DNA of 64,000 nt from Nissolia schottii (GCA_003254905.1 QANU01001262.1:1197271-1261270); one strand, 5' to 3'; positions 11,390 to 24,979 are shown, numbered from the stretch's first letter. Translations and numbers: made by a program. The notes: generated from the letters alone by a model not told the origin.

Positions 11390-14300
11390 AGTCGCCCAAA
11401 CTAGAGGAAAGGTATTTTCAGTGCTGCATTTTGCTGATGGCAACTGTCACCAATCTCTCTTCATATTGTCCTTTAAGCTGCATGCAGGGAATGGATTTAT
11501 TAACTTACTTTTGGTCACATATATGAGTTTTTACTAGCCGTAGTTAATTACCTTAACTATGTATTAATTATAGAAGTTAAATTCTGTTTTGGGCAGCTAA
11601 ATTTCTGTTTCTTCTTCATAGAAGTTACTGTGTGTGTATATATATATTAATTATATCATTTACAGTTTCATTTACATGTGAGGTTCACCCTTAACTTCAT
11701 GTTTTGGGCATCCCCTATCATTAGGACGCTAAGGGTGGGTTTGATATGGGAGTAAAAATGGGGGAGAGTTTTCTATGAATTGGGTTTATGTGTAGTGTCG
11801 AAAACCAAAACATCCATTCGATGAAAAGTTTCACCGGACAATGCCAACTACTACTCTGCGGCGGCGATGTTATTATTGCTTGAAGAGAGGCTATCCAAAC
11901 AGACTCTTAAGAAAGACCCTAAGTAGCGGTTGGGTATGTCATAATTATGTATATAAGAAATAAAAATAATAATTAACCACAGACAATATATCAGTCAAAG
12001 CTCAAATGGAGTGAGGAAGATTGCCTAAAGCAGCGAGGAGTTCAATTTATGATATTACGTAATAAAATAAAAGTTATCAATTTTTTCCATCGAAGTTTTA
12101 AAGAAAAAGTACGGAAATGTAACACAAGTAGTTTGGGGGGGGAGGGTTAGGATTGTTAAATTATGGTATTAACTCTTACCCATGTACGGTTTTATTACAC
12201 AAAATAAATTAATATGAGTTCATGTAAAGAGTTAAATATATTTTTAAGTCTATGTAAAATTAAAAATTGTTTGATTTTTGAAAAAAAAATTGTTAGGAAT
12301 TATTCCTTAAAAAAAATTTTGGTAAGTTTTAGTTCCTGTCGTTAGAAAGAGACGTTAAGTGTTGATGTGACCGTTAAATATGCCACGTGACACATTTAAT
12401 GGTCGCATTTAACGTCAACGATTAAAACTTACCAATTTTATTTTAAGAACTAATTCTTAACAAAAAAAATTTTGGGAACTAAACACAATTTTTTTAATTT
12501 TACATGACTAAAATCATATTTAACCCTTATGTAAACTTTAACAAAATTGATAAACTCAAATTTATTTAGACTTTGAATTTAGACACCTTGATTGGGAAAA
12601 AAAAGTACATGTAAATTGATTTAGTTAATGCTTTTTTTTTTAAAAAAGAAAAGGGTTTTAATTTTACTTGGTTATTATAAATGGAATTATATTGCTGATC
12701 TCAAAATGTTAATTGGGTATCCCAACTAACTTCTACTTTCATCCGGCCAAGTTTCCTTAAGATTTCACAGATAAGTTGTGTAAATTAAATGTGCAATTTT
12801 TATTTCCTTCTCGCGTATATATTCACCAAAATGAAAAAATTAAATCAGTTTAACAAAAATAAAAATAAGTCCTTTTTTTTGTCTGGATTACTCTTCTTGA
12901 ATGTAATTTATAATTGGATCCATACACCACGTTTAAATTGAAGTTCCATATAATATATCTACCCCGAGTCACATAAGTTTATGTTGCGTAGCAAGGATTT
13001 TGGTAATTTACATGAGATTTTTTGAAGTAACAAAAATGGGACTTAATTATTTTTATTATTAATATAAAAATGTATGATTAAAAAATAATATAATTTTTTT
13101 TATACATAATGCATAATAATTAAAATCTTTTTTTTTATTAACGGTTCCTTGCGTATTGGATCAATTGGATAATTAAATACGATTTGTTCATTGTCCTTTG
13201 CCTTCTTTATTGGGTCAAAATCAGTAGAAATAGTCATAGTCATACCTAACAAATAACAAAAACTCTTGACTTTTTATCAAATGTCGAAAAATTATCTACT
13301 AGCTATAGAAGAAATATCATACTGACTTTACCCTTTGAGTAATATTATACCATTCGATTAACTAAGTTGCCTTCTAATTAGTGAGAATTAGGAGAAATTT
13401 GTTGCGTAAACAATTGATTTTAGGACAATGTTTCCATTAACAGTTTGAGCAGTTGGACTTAAAAGTTTGTCTCATTTGTTTGGCCATAATAACCTCAAAA
13501 CATTATAAATGGGTCATTTTCACAGTCCCATTTCGTGTCTTAGTCTCTAAACAACTAATCGTTTGAGATATTATTCGCTCACTTTTGCCCCTTCTTCAAG
13601 TTTCAACTTAAGTCACCATTTTGTTCAATTAATTTATTTTCACTGCCTCTCTTTTTCCAAGATGTTAATTTCTACAGAAAAAAGATGAGACAGACAACAA
13701 GTCTAAAAAGAGTTTATCAAGACTTTAATAAAGACTTTTAATATAATAAGAATTTAATTTTGATATACTGATACTATGAAAAAAATTTATACTCTCATTT
13801 GATTATATATTGTCATATCAATAAATATGTTTGTTAATAAAAAAATTAATAAATATGTTTAACTATTGTAATCACTACTTCAAAGGTGTTATATATGCTA
13901 AAACTTGATTTGAAGATAGGATTAGTGCATCAAAATTAACCTCTTAATATAATGGGATTAATTTTTATGCAATGAATGTCATCTAATCATGTGTTGTTAT
14001 GCAAGAGACTTTTGACTGGTGAGAGTAAAGCTCAACTACTTTTACTTATATAACAGACAATATATAATTGAATGACAAACTTTTTAACATTGTCTCAATG
14101 CATAGAAATTGATCACAAAGAATATTTAAGAAAGGAAAAGCTGCATTTTAGAAAACATGCAATTAACTCCATTTTATACAAGAAGATATGAACATCATAG
14201 GGCCTGTTGTCTGTAAATTAAATTATAATATCTCCATGGTGTAAGTTCATAATTTATACAATGGAAGCTTCTGTATATAATATCTGAATCCAAAAATCAA

Positions 14301-14812
14301 TCCATAAATAATACATATGAACCCAACCCGATAATACCTAATTAATTAATGAACAATATTTGTTGATCCTATAGATCAGTGATAAATTCCATTATTGCTG
14401 TGATGAACCTCAAAATGCCGTGTGATCTTCATGGGACTGTCGACCATGGCTGGTTAGAATGTTGGCTACAAATAAACAAAAAGTAAAAATAAATGGAAAA
14501 AAAAATGAGTATCCCATCATCATGCTTCAAATAATAAACAAATAAGCATATTAGAAGGGGAAAAAAACAATAATAAGAAGTGTGAAGATAAGAAAAGGGT
14601 TGAGATCCTCTCGTGTTGGAATGAACACGATTATGTTATCTTATGTTATAAGAGAGCACAGACACTTTAAATAAATTGAACTCTTTTAAAATTTACAAGG
14701 CTTAATTTAAATATTTATTTTTCTCTCTCATAACATGATATTGTCATACTCAGGACAATCACGATAATATCTCAATCCATAAAAGACAAAAGAAAAAAAT
14801 TGACGAGTTCAC
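11390..14812. other. Intergenic region between convergent NERD and MYB genes
   Basis: The first 200-300 bases are probably the 3' UTR of the NERD gene. The rest is AT-rich, with one clear mobile element at 12229-12528 (listed). No coding region, RNA gene or long open frame with family resemblance was seen. The last few hundred bases include the 3' UTR of the minus-strand MYB gene. Confidence 0.55.
12229..12528. mobile_element. Mutator-like MITE with flanking direct repeats
   Basis: A 300-bp fold-back element. The left end GAGTTAAATATATTTTTAAGT pairs with the right end, which on the other strand reads AAGGGTTAAATATGATTTTAGT; the pairing continues inward through TGTAAAATTAAAAA and the CCACGTGAC/GTTAAGTG centre. 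Both sides carry ATGTAAA (12222-12228 and 12529-12535), extendable to 8-9 bp with mismatches, which fits a Mutator-type target duplication. It has no coding capacity. Confidence 0.7.
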
Positions 14813-16454
14813 TTACTCAATGAAATCTTTCCAATAAGCATCACTTGCATCCTCATCCATGAAATCTCCCCACATTTCAAAACTGTTGCAACATTCCTTT
14901 GGATTATCCACCACCTTTTCTTCTTCTTTCTTGGCCTTGGAACATTCCGGGGAAGCCGAAACCAGATTCGGAAGAACAGAAGAACTGGATGGTGTGGAAG
15001 TACCAGCATCATTTGTGGAGCAACCAAGTTGTTCATCAAACTTTTGATGATGAGGAGCTTCAAAGTTTTGGAAACTAGGCTGATTTTGATTTTGATGATG
15101 ATGAGAAGAAGAGAAACCAATTGAACCATTATTATTATTATTGTGAACAATGTCCTGAACACTAGAATGATTCAATCCCAAAACTTCACATAACAAACCA
15201 TCTGGGATATTTGAATATGAAGATGGTGATCCAATTAAAGCATTGAATGGCTCTAACAAATTTGAGGCGGGGGTGGAAGCAGAACCACTCATGAGTTGAA
15301 ATTGAAGCATGTTGTGGATCAAGTAATTGAGTTTATTTGCAACTTGTGTTGTGATGTTAATGTTGTTGTTATCTGAAAAATGTAGCCTTAGAGCATTGAT
15401 GATGTCATGAGGGTTATTGAAACTGGTGTTGACAATGTTGGCAGCTGCAAGAATCTGTTGGAGATTTGTGAGGAGGTTCAGGTGATCTGTTCTTGGACGG
15501 TGCGTCACTGGATCCAAACCCATTTGGATGAGCTTCTTCTTCAGATGAGTGTTCCAGAAATTCTTGATTTCATTGTCAGTCCTCCCTGGAAGATGTGTTG
15601 CTATAGCTGCCCACCTAATGATGGAAAAATAAAAAAAAAGCATACTCAAATCATAATCACTTTATTTGTATAAAATAATTAAATACTATAGGAAAAAACT
15701 ATTGTAACTTAAGAAGGCATGAGGTAACCTTCCATCTAGTAAACTATGTGAAAAATGCAAAGTGGGTTAGACGCTAGCTATATTTTGACTTAACTTTAAG
15801 ATAATGACTTTGCGAGCCCTCCCAAATATATATTCTTTGCTTAGTACATCATTTATTAATGTGAAACTTTACATTTACACTTAAAACACAAAAGTTTGGG
15901 AAAGATAGGTTTAAACCGTCTTACTTATGCAAGTGAAAATGTTATTTCTAAATTTGAATTCGTGACCTCTAAATCACAAGGCAACCATTTTGCTTGTGCC
16001 GAGGCTTGCCCTCTAGATTAGTCCAGGGAAGAAATTAAACAATTTTTTGCTCTAAACATATAAATTTGGATATTGGCCAATTTTCCAAGAACTTGAAATG
16101 CATGGCTTGACCTTTCAATCTTCAATAACTAAAATGAAATAAAATGAATAGAGATATAATAAGCTTGACTAGGGGGATGGATTACTTATTGCCAAGAACT
16201 GAGTGCAAGTTGATGATGAGTTGCTCTTCTTCATCAGAGAATTTGCCTCTCTTGATGTCAGGCCTCAGATAATTGGTCCACCTGAGCCTGCAGCTCTTGC
16301 CACACCTGTTCAATCCAGCAAGCTTTGGAAGTGCTCTCCAGCTCCCATGCCCATTCTTCTCTATGTAATCAACCAATATCTTGTCCTCTTCTGGGGTCCA
16401 TGGCCCTTTCTTCAAACCACTCTCATCACTGCTGCTTGGTGTTCTCCCCATCAT
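14813..16454 (-). CDS. R2R3-MYB transcription factor, MYB53/92/93-like
   Basis: Two exons on the minus strand: 16454-16186 and 15614-14813, 356 aa; the start is ATGATG, so 16451 is an alternative. R2 runs from about residue 15 ([17 protein letters not shown] to [11 protein letters not shown]) and R3 from about 69 ([10 protein letters not shown] to WNTHLKKKL), with Phe in place of the first R3 Trp as usual. The intron lies at LGNK|W, the standard R3 position, while the common R2 intron is absent. The R3 lacks the bHLH-interaction signature (Gln and Asn at key positions). The stretch [14 protein letters not shown] after R3 and the [11 protein letters not shown] ending suggest the MYB53/92/93 group or the neighbouring MYB9/107 group, known for suberin and root regulation; assignment between them is inference. 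The C-terminal half is rich in Asn, His and Ser, as in activation regions, and ends with acidic [10 protein letters not shown]. Confidence 0.88.
15890..16022 (-). mobile_element. Degenerate tRNA-derived SINE in the MYB intron
   Basis: Read on the minus strand, the intron contains GCCTCGGCACAAGCAAAATGG (A-box-like), then GGTTGCCTTGTGATTTAGAGG and GTCACGAATTCAAATTT (B-box-like, compare GGTTCGAATC). A diverged TTGCATAAGTAAGACGG and TTTCCC tail follow in the order seen in legume tRNA-type SINEs. No clean target duplication was found. The call rests on motif order, so family and exact ends are uncertain. Confidence 0.5.
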
Positions 16455-18319
16455 TTATTTCACTGCCAAAATTAATATTAATTAATATATAGTACAAGTT
16501 ACAGGGAGGTTTAGTTTCAATGACAAACACAAAGAAGAAGATTGAGAAGAAGAATCCAAACCTTCAATTGTGTTGAGAAGTGGTTGAGTTGGAACTTGAA
16601 CATTTACTAGAGAAGTACATGTTTTATATATCTATATATAGATATAGATAGATATAGGGTGGTGATGTTAATTTGGAAATACCAGTGTGTGTTTTTTTCT
16701 GACTGACTTTTTTTTGTTTAAATAATTCTAATTAAGATATGTAGCAAGTTTGTCATGTATATTATACATTATAGTCAATATAGATAACGACCTTGAAGGG
16801 TCATCGCCAGACACTCCTGAATTAATATGCTTCACTCATTATTAATGTCTAATTTCAGTGTGTGTGTATATATAGATATAAATATTGTAATATGGCCAAG
16901 ATTAAAAATTATGAAGATGTTACGTGATCACTTAAAAAATCACATGACTTTTATATTTTAATCTTGACTATTGATATAAATTTTAATGGTTAAAATTTAT
17001 TCATCTCACTCTCATATATAATAACTCCTCTCACTAGAGTCATCTTATATTCATATATATTAAACATAAACACTTTGAAGGGAAATATTTTCCTTTGAAA
17101 AACCATGTGTTTTATTTTTTTTCTTTCGCTCGTCATTCTCAAATATATAATATCTTCAGCAGTAATACTGAAAAGGAAATTATGCATATAAATTTTCATC
17201 AGAGTAATTACCATTAATTAATTTAATTTACAATACGGCGAATGTGTATAAGATAATATATATTATTAGGCGATGCTAGAAAGCAAGAATGTAACCATAG
17301 ATGAAAAGTAGTGATAAGACGAACTTATTTAATAAGAGAGGACATCAATTATAACAATTCTAACACTTGTATTCTTGAAAACATTATGGCTATCTAGCAC
17401 TTTTGGTAATTATCAAGCCCACCTTACTTAGAGATAAGGTTTATATAGTCTTTATAAGTTCAAAACAATCATCTTCCTTTAATTTTTTGGGTTGAATTAG
17501 ACTACTTAAATATCTAATATAGAATTAGAGTTTATCCTAAGATCAATGAATGAGCCACATGCAAATGATTATTTCTAAAAACTTCACGCACTAGAGATAT
17601 CAATCATAAGCATGCGGGGTTATATTAAGTTCCACGTTACTTAGAGCCTTTATAAGTTCAAAGCAATCATTTTCTTTTTGAGTTCGCTTTTAAAATTGAG
17701 TTAGAATACTCAATTATTTAATATTAATGTATAATCACACTTTTCTCTCAACCACACCTAAGTTTCCTAAACAAATTGTATTGCTTCTCTTCCCAGGTTC
17801 AATTTGTCCATAGACGTACGAGCATACACAGTTGCCAAACTAGAGAAGTCAATGTTATATAACTCTTAAGACATAATGTCAAAAAGTACGTAAATATATT
17901 AATTACAAATAGAAACAATAATTAAATGAATTGAATCATCTCTAAGTAATGTCGACAATGCAGAAAGGTCACATGATACAGTTTTCAACCTAAGCTATAT
18001 AGGTAGAGAAGATATATATAGATAAATGTGTGACCTAATTAATAACATTGATGATCACTTGTCCAACAAGAACAAGGCACATATACGCGTATATGGATAT
18101 AAATTAACCATCATTTTTTTCCAACATGGCAAAAGCTGAGAGGGAACACGTCAGCAACAACAACGAACTTAAACTACCAACATGGGTTAGGTTTCCACGT
18201 GGCGACCACTTAGAGAGTGTGAAACTCACTTTTCATGTCCCATTTGGAGACGAAACTCCCCCCCTTTGAAAATATCGAATATATATTAATCATGTATACA
18301 TAACAACAATATTAATTGT

Positions 18320-18354
<35 letters not shown>

Positions 18355-20080
18355 GTATATGTATATGTCTATGAGTGTGTTTTTCGTGTCATGCAAAACA
18401 ATTAATGCACGCAATATACTACAACACTATTTCTACTAGGTCCACAACTAAACCCTAAGACATTCCTAACAGATCCATATAATAGTAATGCATTTACACT
18501 AGTTGTCATGTTCTGGTTGGTAGCTAAATCATATATACTTAACCAACGAGAGGAAGGCATATTGTATAGCTTTATAATGTTTAATTAACTCAAAATATTG
18601 CTTAAGAGAAATAATAAGTATCAAATCACTTGAATTAATTTAGTGTTAGTTAAATCAAACTTTTATTTCATACATACTATATTTTATACCTGCGCGATGT
18701 GCAGAGTGATTTTAATATCTACAATATAGTAAAAAAAAGGAATATCTTTATTAAATTTAAGTTAAATTTAAGTTACGTAAAAAAGATGTTAATTTTGTCC
18801 ATTGAACATATAATTTATATTTGTAAAGAAGATCGTTACTTATTATCTTATTTTAAATTATAGCGTGCGCCATGTAAAAATTACCATATAAAAGGAAACA
18901 TTGTGAATGGGATGAATAAAAGGAAAGTGATGTGTTTGATAAAATGCACATAAGAATACCAAAAAGGCAGCAGCAGCAGCCTCCTTTTATTCAATGTTAT
19001 AAGGTAGTGCAAATGATGAAAATAAATGATTGCAACATATAGGTGCATCTTACCACCATATGTTTATTTCAAAGTAAATAATCATGACATTTAGCACATT
19101 GTCAAACCCTATTGGAGAAAGAAGCATAATTAAGCATGCATATGTATTGCACAAGAAATTAGAAAAACTCTCTATTTTTAGTTTAATTTCTCTTGTCCAA
19201 TCCATTATCTATTAGTAATTCTAATTGAACAACTCCTCAACCTTCCAATATATATATGTTAGGCGAGAGCAAGACTAACTTTGAAGATTGTCGTATATAC
19301 ATTAAAATTAGACGCATGCTAAAGACTGGTAATGCCATTGATTATATAATTTGCACATTTAATATTTGTGTTCCCTATCTTATACACTACATGAATGGTC
19401 TAAATTTTCGTCTCTACTCTCTCTATCTGAATTACCATAATCATTCTCAATAATATAATATCAAAATAAATCCTTCTGAATGTAACAGAACTGTTATTAT
19501 TCGCAATATTATCTTCAAATCTTCAAGTATAATAAAAAAAAAATCGAAACATATATATACGTACCATAACATTTTTTAAGGGCTTCTCCAACTAAACTTG
19601 AGTGTTTCCGTAAAAGCTGCTTATTTTCCTTTTAACAAACAAATGGTTTTTCTATAATTTGCATTCCCTCTTTTGATATCTTCCCACACAGTCCATTTGA
19701 CCAGATACTAGTTATTGGGAAACAATTAATAAACAATAGAGGAAGCAAGTATATAATCAATCATAAGATCTCGCATTGCATATGTGTATATATATATATG
19801 CTCATGTCATGCCTTCTGTGCATGGCCAACATTATTATTAATAATGCAACAACTTGATAAAAAGAAGCAATTGCTTCTTAAATAATAAATATGTTTGGTA
19901 AAATCTATCTTAATCAGTTAAATTACCAAAAAAGAAAAGGAATTGGTTGGTTATACCTAGGGTATTCTTCCTTTGCTACTGAAACATTGTTGTCTGTGCG
20001 GTTACTTATGTGAAAAAAAATAAAATCTTATTTACTCATAGAGCAATAGAAATTTCTTGCTTTAATCCATTCAGAGTTTG
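16455..20080. other. MYB upstream region and AT-rich intergenic DNA
   Basis: Bases 16455-16660 hold the MYB 5' UTR and a TATATA-rich segment near 16620-16660 that could be its TATA region on the minus strand. About 17415-17510 and 17620-17720 share a diverged segment (CTTACTTAGAG/GTTACTTAGAG, then CTTTATAAGTTCAAA and CAATCAT), suggesting an old dispersed repeat. A (TA)n run lies at 18319-18370. No gene was recognised. Confidence 0.5.
18319..18370. repeat. (TA)n microsatellite with TATG interruptions
   Basis: An uninterrupted TA run followed by TATATGTATATG variants. It is a simple-sequence repeat with no associated gene. Confidence 0.85.
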
Positions 20081-20354
20081 TGTAACGAATAGGGTCCAAT
20101 TAGGAATGGGCCATAGGCCCAATAAACAATTAGTCCAATTAGGAGAGTTTAGACTAGTATAAATAGGAGTTATGAATTGTAAAAAGGTATCGAAATTTTG
20201 TATTAGGGTATCCTGCCTCTCTCTCTAGGATTCTTCTCTCTAGTTTTCCATCACTATCCATTTCCTTATAATTCAAACACAAAAGAATGCAGAAAATATC
20301 CAAAGTTGTTCTATTATTTCTGTAATTCCTCTTATACCATTTTACATCGTTACA
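20081..20354 (+). mobile_element. LTR with adjacent primer-binding-site-like motif
   Basis: A 274-bp segment with termini TGTAACGA and TCGTTACA, a perfect 8-bp inverted repeat of the TG..CA type expected for an LTR. Inside is GTATAAATAG (TATA-like), followed about 120-150 bases later by AT-rich sequence. Two bases after the end comes TGGTGCTTTCATTG, placed and composed like a tRNA primer-binding site (TGG start). No partner LTR was found in the window, so this is the 5' end of a truncated element, possibly a TRIM. The tandem array begins about 40 bases further on. Confidence 0.6.
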
Positions 20355-20396
20355 AATGGTGCTTTCATTGCCCGCCCTGGCTACCATCCATTCAAA

Positions 20397-21531
20397 CCTG
20401 TGACCTGTGGATAATGTTTGCACATACATCCATTTAATGCTTGCACTTATGTCCATTTAAAGTTTGCACACTTCTACAATACATCAAACTCTGCATTTGT
20501 ATGTGTTTGTGACAAACACATAATGCTTATATCACATCATCTAATGTTTATTCATGACAATATGTAAAAAAAATTGTGTCAAAATGTTTATAATATTTAT
20601 GCATTAGTTGTTGAAAGGTTGAGAAAGCGCCAAAATGCACATCCTCTTCCTCAACAAAGACAAAAACCTGTGACCTGTGGATAATGTTTGCACATACGCC
20701 CATTTAATGTTTGCACATATGCCCATATAAAGTTTGCACAATTCTGCAATACATCAAATTCTGCATTTTTATGCATTTGTGACAAACACATAATGCTTAT
20801 ATCACATCATCTAATGTTTATTATGGCAATATGTAAAAAATTGTGTCAAAATATTTATAATATTTATGCATTAATTGTTGAAAGGTTGAAAATGTGCCAA
20901 AATGCACATCCTCTTCCTCAACAAAGACAAAACCTGTGACCTGTAGATAATGTTTGCACATACGCCCATTTAATGTTTGCACTTATGCCCATTTAAAGTT
21001 TGCACACTTTTACAATACATCAAATTCTGCATTTTTATGCATTTGTGACCAAACACATAATGCTTATATCACACCATCTAATGTTTATTCATGACAATAT
21101 GTAAAAAATTGTGTCAAAATGTTTATAATATTTATGCATTAGTTGTTGAAAGGTTGAGAATGTGCCAAAATGCACTTCTTCTTCCTCAACAAAGACAAAA
21201 ACCTGTGATTTGTGGATAATGTTTGCACATACTTACTTATGCCCATTTAAAGTTTGCACACTTTTACAATACATCAAATTCTGCATTTTTATGCATTTGT
21301 GACAAAACACATAATGCTTATATCACACCATCTAATGTTTATTCATGACAATATGTAAAAAATTGTGTCAAAATGTTTATAATATTTATGCATTAATTGT
21401 TGAAAGGTTGAGAACGTGTCAATATCCACATCCTCTTCCTCAAAAAAGACAAAACATGTGACCTGTGAATAATGTTTGCACATACACCCATTTAATGTTT
21501 GCACTTATGTCCATTTAAAGTTTGCACATTC
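20397..21531 (+). repeat. Tandem array, four ~267-bp units plus a partial unit
   Basis: The phrase CCTGTGACCTGTGGATAATG restarts at about 20397, 20667, 20933 and 21202 (variant) and 21455 (variant), giving spacings of about 270, 266, 269 and 253. Each unit carries GTTTGCACATACGCCCATTT, AAATTCTGCATTTTTATGCA, ACATAATGCTTATATCACA and GCACATCCTCTTCCTCAACA in the same order. Copies differ by scattered substitutions and small indels (a ~20-bp gap in unit four). No consistent reading frame is shared by the units. Confidence 0.9.
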
Positions 21532-21639
21532 AATTTTCTGTTATATGCATGTTAGTGATGAATGAACGTTAGAACGTATAAAGCTTCAGTACACTAGAAT
21601 TTCACATAAACATCAAAGAACAAAACTCTCCATGGAAAT

Positions 21640-21870
21640 CAAAGAAAAAAAAAATCATGAAAATGATGATGATGATAAACATAATAGAAAAATGAATGAC
21701 GATGCTGAGAGGATAATCAAAGAAATGATGATGATGATGATCAAAGAATGGATAACGATGATAGGAGGATGAGAGGATGATAGAATGACAGAGGATGACG
21801 ATGACAATCATTACAGAACAAGGATGAGAGGTTGAAGACGATAAGTGAAAACGATGACGAGAACGAGTTC
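21640..21870. repeat. GATGA-rich low-complexity tract
   Basis: Irregular runs of GATGATGAT, GATGAGAGG and GACGATGAC, purine-rich on the + strand, directly after the tandem array. Both strands give open frames here, but they are simple-sequence translations (His/Ser runs) and are not called as genes. Confidence 0.6.
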
Positions 21871-24800
21871 GGGGTTGGGCGTGCGCGTTGTGTATAATTA
21901 TACGTTATACATATAATCATCATTAATTACGTATAAAATCGTATAAAAGAGTGGTGTATGTACGGATGTATGGTTTAGGGGTGTGAATGAAGCATTTTCG
22001 AATAAAAAAGTCTCCTCGCTACATAATAAACCATGTCCAAAGAGTTTAAGTAGCTAAATAAAATTGAACTTATATACCAAGTTTATACACTTACTCTAAA
22101 ACCACTTCTCTTATAGTAAATTTGGATTGGATACACTACACACAAGAGGGAGGTTTCTTTATCTTGAATCAACCTATTGCCATTGTGGAGGAAGCTATAT
22201 ATGTTAGATATCCCTATGCATAAATATACAGTTATGTTAGTGACAATCATTGATTGGTCTCTCAAAGGTCTAATGGTTTTTTTTTTTAATTAGGCACTAT
22301 ATATTACATTACATTTTAGGCACTTAAATTATTATTTAATATGTGCAAAAATATTTAGTGATAAATGCGCTTTAATTACACGATCGTTCACATGTCAGAT
22401 AATGATAAATTACTTAACTAAGAATTACTCAAACTACTATTTAAGTTTAATTGTTATATGCAGAAAGTGTACAATTTTTTCACATTGTCAACCAATAAAA
22501 TTTTTCTATATGCATATAGAACTTTTAAAGCAGTAAATATAAAAGCCCAACATGTTAGTTTATGTGTCAAAATTTAATTGGAACAAACCATTAAACTCTT
22601 ACTATTTATCTAGTTAAGCCATTTTTTTAATAATAAAATTAGTTGGTTTTGGTTGTTCTATTGAACAAGGCTATCAAAATGATTTATATCTTATGTAAAA
22701 AATCAAATAGAAAGACACATTTAGGTTTAATAAGACAAAAAAAGCGTAGCTGTTCAGAAGAACACTGAATACTTTTCCTTCTAGACACAATGCATAGTGT
22801 CCTATGATGTTATGCAGCCACGAGAAGTCACATCATGGTGTTACAATAGTCAATGTGGGGGTTAAAGGGATGGTAGACCTTTAATTAGGGTTGTGGGGAG
22901 TTTTCTCCCAACATGACCTCATTATCCACATTCACAAGTCACTTAGTTTAGGTGATTTGCATGTTTTAATTAAGTAATGAAACCCCTCCTTTCTCTAAAC
23001 ATTTCGTGTAAATGGAATATTTTTGCCAACGGCAATAACAAGATCTATCGTGTTGCTTGTTGGTCTTGATTTCTCTGAATAGTATAATATAATTATTCGA
23101 GTTTACTTGTGCACTATGTACATGTTGTGCCACAAATAGAGTAATTTCGTTAAACTCAAATATTATTGTTAATGGGATCGGCAGAAGGGATTGGTCATTG
23201 TTCTTCAACTAAAGTTGTTCAACATATTAGTCTAAAAATAAAAATGTGGTTTAGAAAGTTGAATCCATCACAACCAATAACTTAACAAAAGAGTTGGTGA
23301 AAGGAAAGATTTCACGTAAGAAAATAGATTTACCGAAAAAAGGTTACGAAGTTGGTTGAGAAGACGAAGCAAGAAGACTTTGACCCGTTTTATATATGTG
23401 AATCATATCCATACATCAATAAATATTCTACAGTCATCTTAACCTGCAAAACAGAATTACCAAATTACCATTGGTGGTATTGTCTTTTACTTTCTTGAAC
23501 TTTTGTAGCACACAAATGCAACAGCGCTCAAGAGCTGTGGGATGGAATAAAGTAGTAGTTAAACTCATTCATGTAAAAAATCAATAAAGATACCACGTGA
23601 TTCTTGTAACTAGATTTTGTCAAATGGACATTCCAAATCTGCTGCAATTTTTATTTTGCACACGACATTGCACCCTTCTTCGGTAATCATTTTGTTTCCA
23701 CTAACCTGAGTTTCATTAAGACCAAAGAGTCAAATCATCAAATCAAATTATTTGGTCCTCTGAAACGAGATTTAGAAATAATGAGTGGTGACACCATATT
23801 TAACAAAATTCCGTAGAACTTGTGGTTATGAAAACTGATTCTGTAGAATGCATTCCTGGGTGATATTTCAAAAAGAGATACCTTAGTCAAGCATTTCATT
23901 CAACATGATGTTGCCTTTGAACAGAGAATACCAACCCGGGAAAATTCACAAGACATATGATAGATTAAATATAAATTGACTGTATGTCCAGACTAATTGT
24001 TTAGTTTACAGAATAGTTGAAGAGTTGCATTTCAATTTTGGAGACGCCATAATTAGTATTTAGAAGACATCAAGCTGTCCCCACTCCGCAAGCATGTCTA
24101 AATGATTGACTCAAAGTACCATCGCAGTTGCTAAGCAGTCTTACATAAAAAGTGAACCAAACCTCTATAATCAGTTCAATTCGCATAAAATGTCGTCGGA
24201 CACCAAGTGAAAATATTCAGGCAAATTATATCTTTTAGATTCCACAATTATTATTAACGTGCTTACAGAACAACCCTGCCCTAGGCACTCACTCGTTAAA
24301 GGTAAGCAAGCGAAATAAGACGAACAGTACAGATTGACAAGTCTAATTTTATAAGTGCGGAAACAATGATTTACATTTTACAATTTATATAATGAATTTT
24401 CTACAGTACGAAATGGCCGGAGAACCCACAAAAAAATACGGCCAATTAACGAAAAAAATGGCACCTATTACACATCATAGTGGCGGATTATTCTATATCT
24501 TCTTCATTCTAATCCTATAAAAAGTATAGGTAGCAATGACATTTTATTAGTAGTTTAAAAGGACAATTGAGGAAATCAATCACACGCAAGTCAAAAACCA
24601 CTTGTTAGGTTTTGATCAAACAGTCTCACCGTCGACTCGTTTGAATGTGAAGTGAATGCAGCAGCTCCTTCGAATACATGCGCTGCTAATCCTTTGAACC
24701 ACAACCTGTCATTAAACTTCCAGGCATGGCTCCTGCCCAGATATGCAAAAGTTTTGATTTAACACACAACGCCAATGCATATAGAACAAGTCTAATTGAA

Positions 24801-24979
24801 ATATTGTTCCAACCTAAAGTAGACAAAACGAAACAAAATATTGTAAAGTAATTAAAAGGACTATATGAATGATAGCTGGAGAAGCCAATAATAACTGGAC
24901 CTCAACTAATAATAAGCAAAGCCATAACATACTAACCTCCAGAACTTGTAGCAACGAAGCCAAAAGTCAACCAAAAACA
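21871..24979. other. Intergenic DNA downstream of the stromal processing peptidase gene
   Basis: No coding region or RNA gene recognised. The sequence is AT-rich and mostly unique by eye. The last few hundred bases before 24980 should be the 3' UTR and polyadenylation region of the minus-strand peptidase gene. Confidence 0.5.

Noticed and set aside
20154..20456. Open frame across the LTR and first tandem unit
   Set aside because: It crosses the LTR border and is not kept in other units; no family resemblance.
20397..21531. CRISPR-like array
   Set aside because: Units are ~267 bp and contiguous with no spacers, in a plant genome; it is a minisatellite/satellite.
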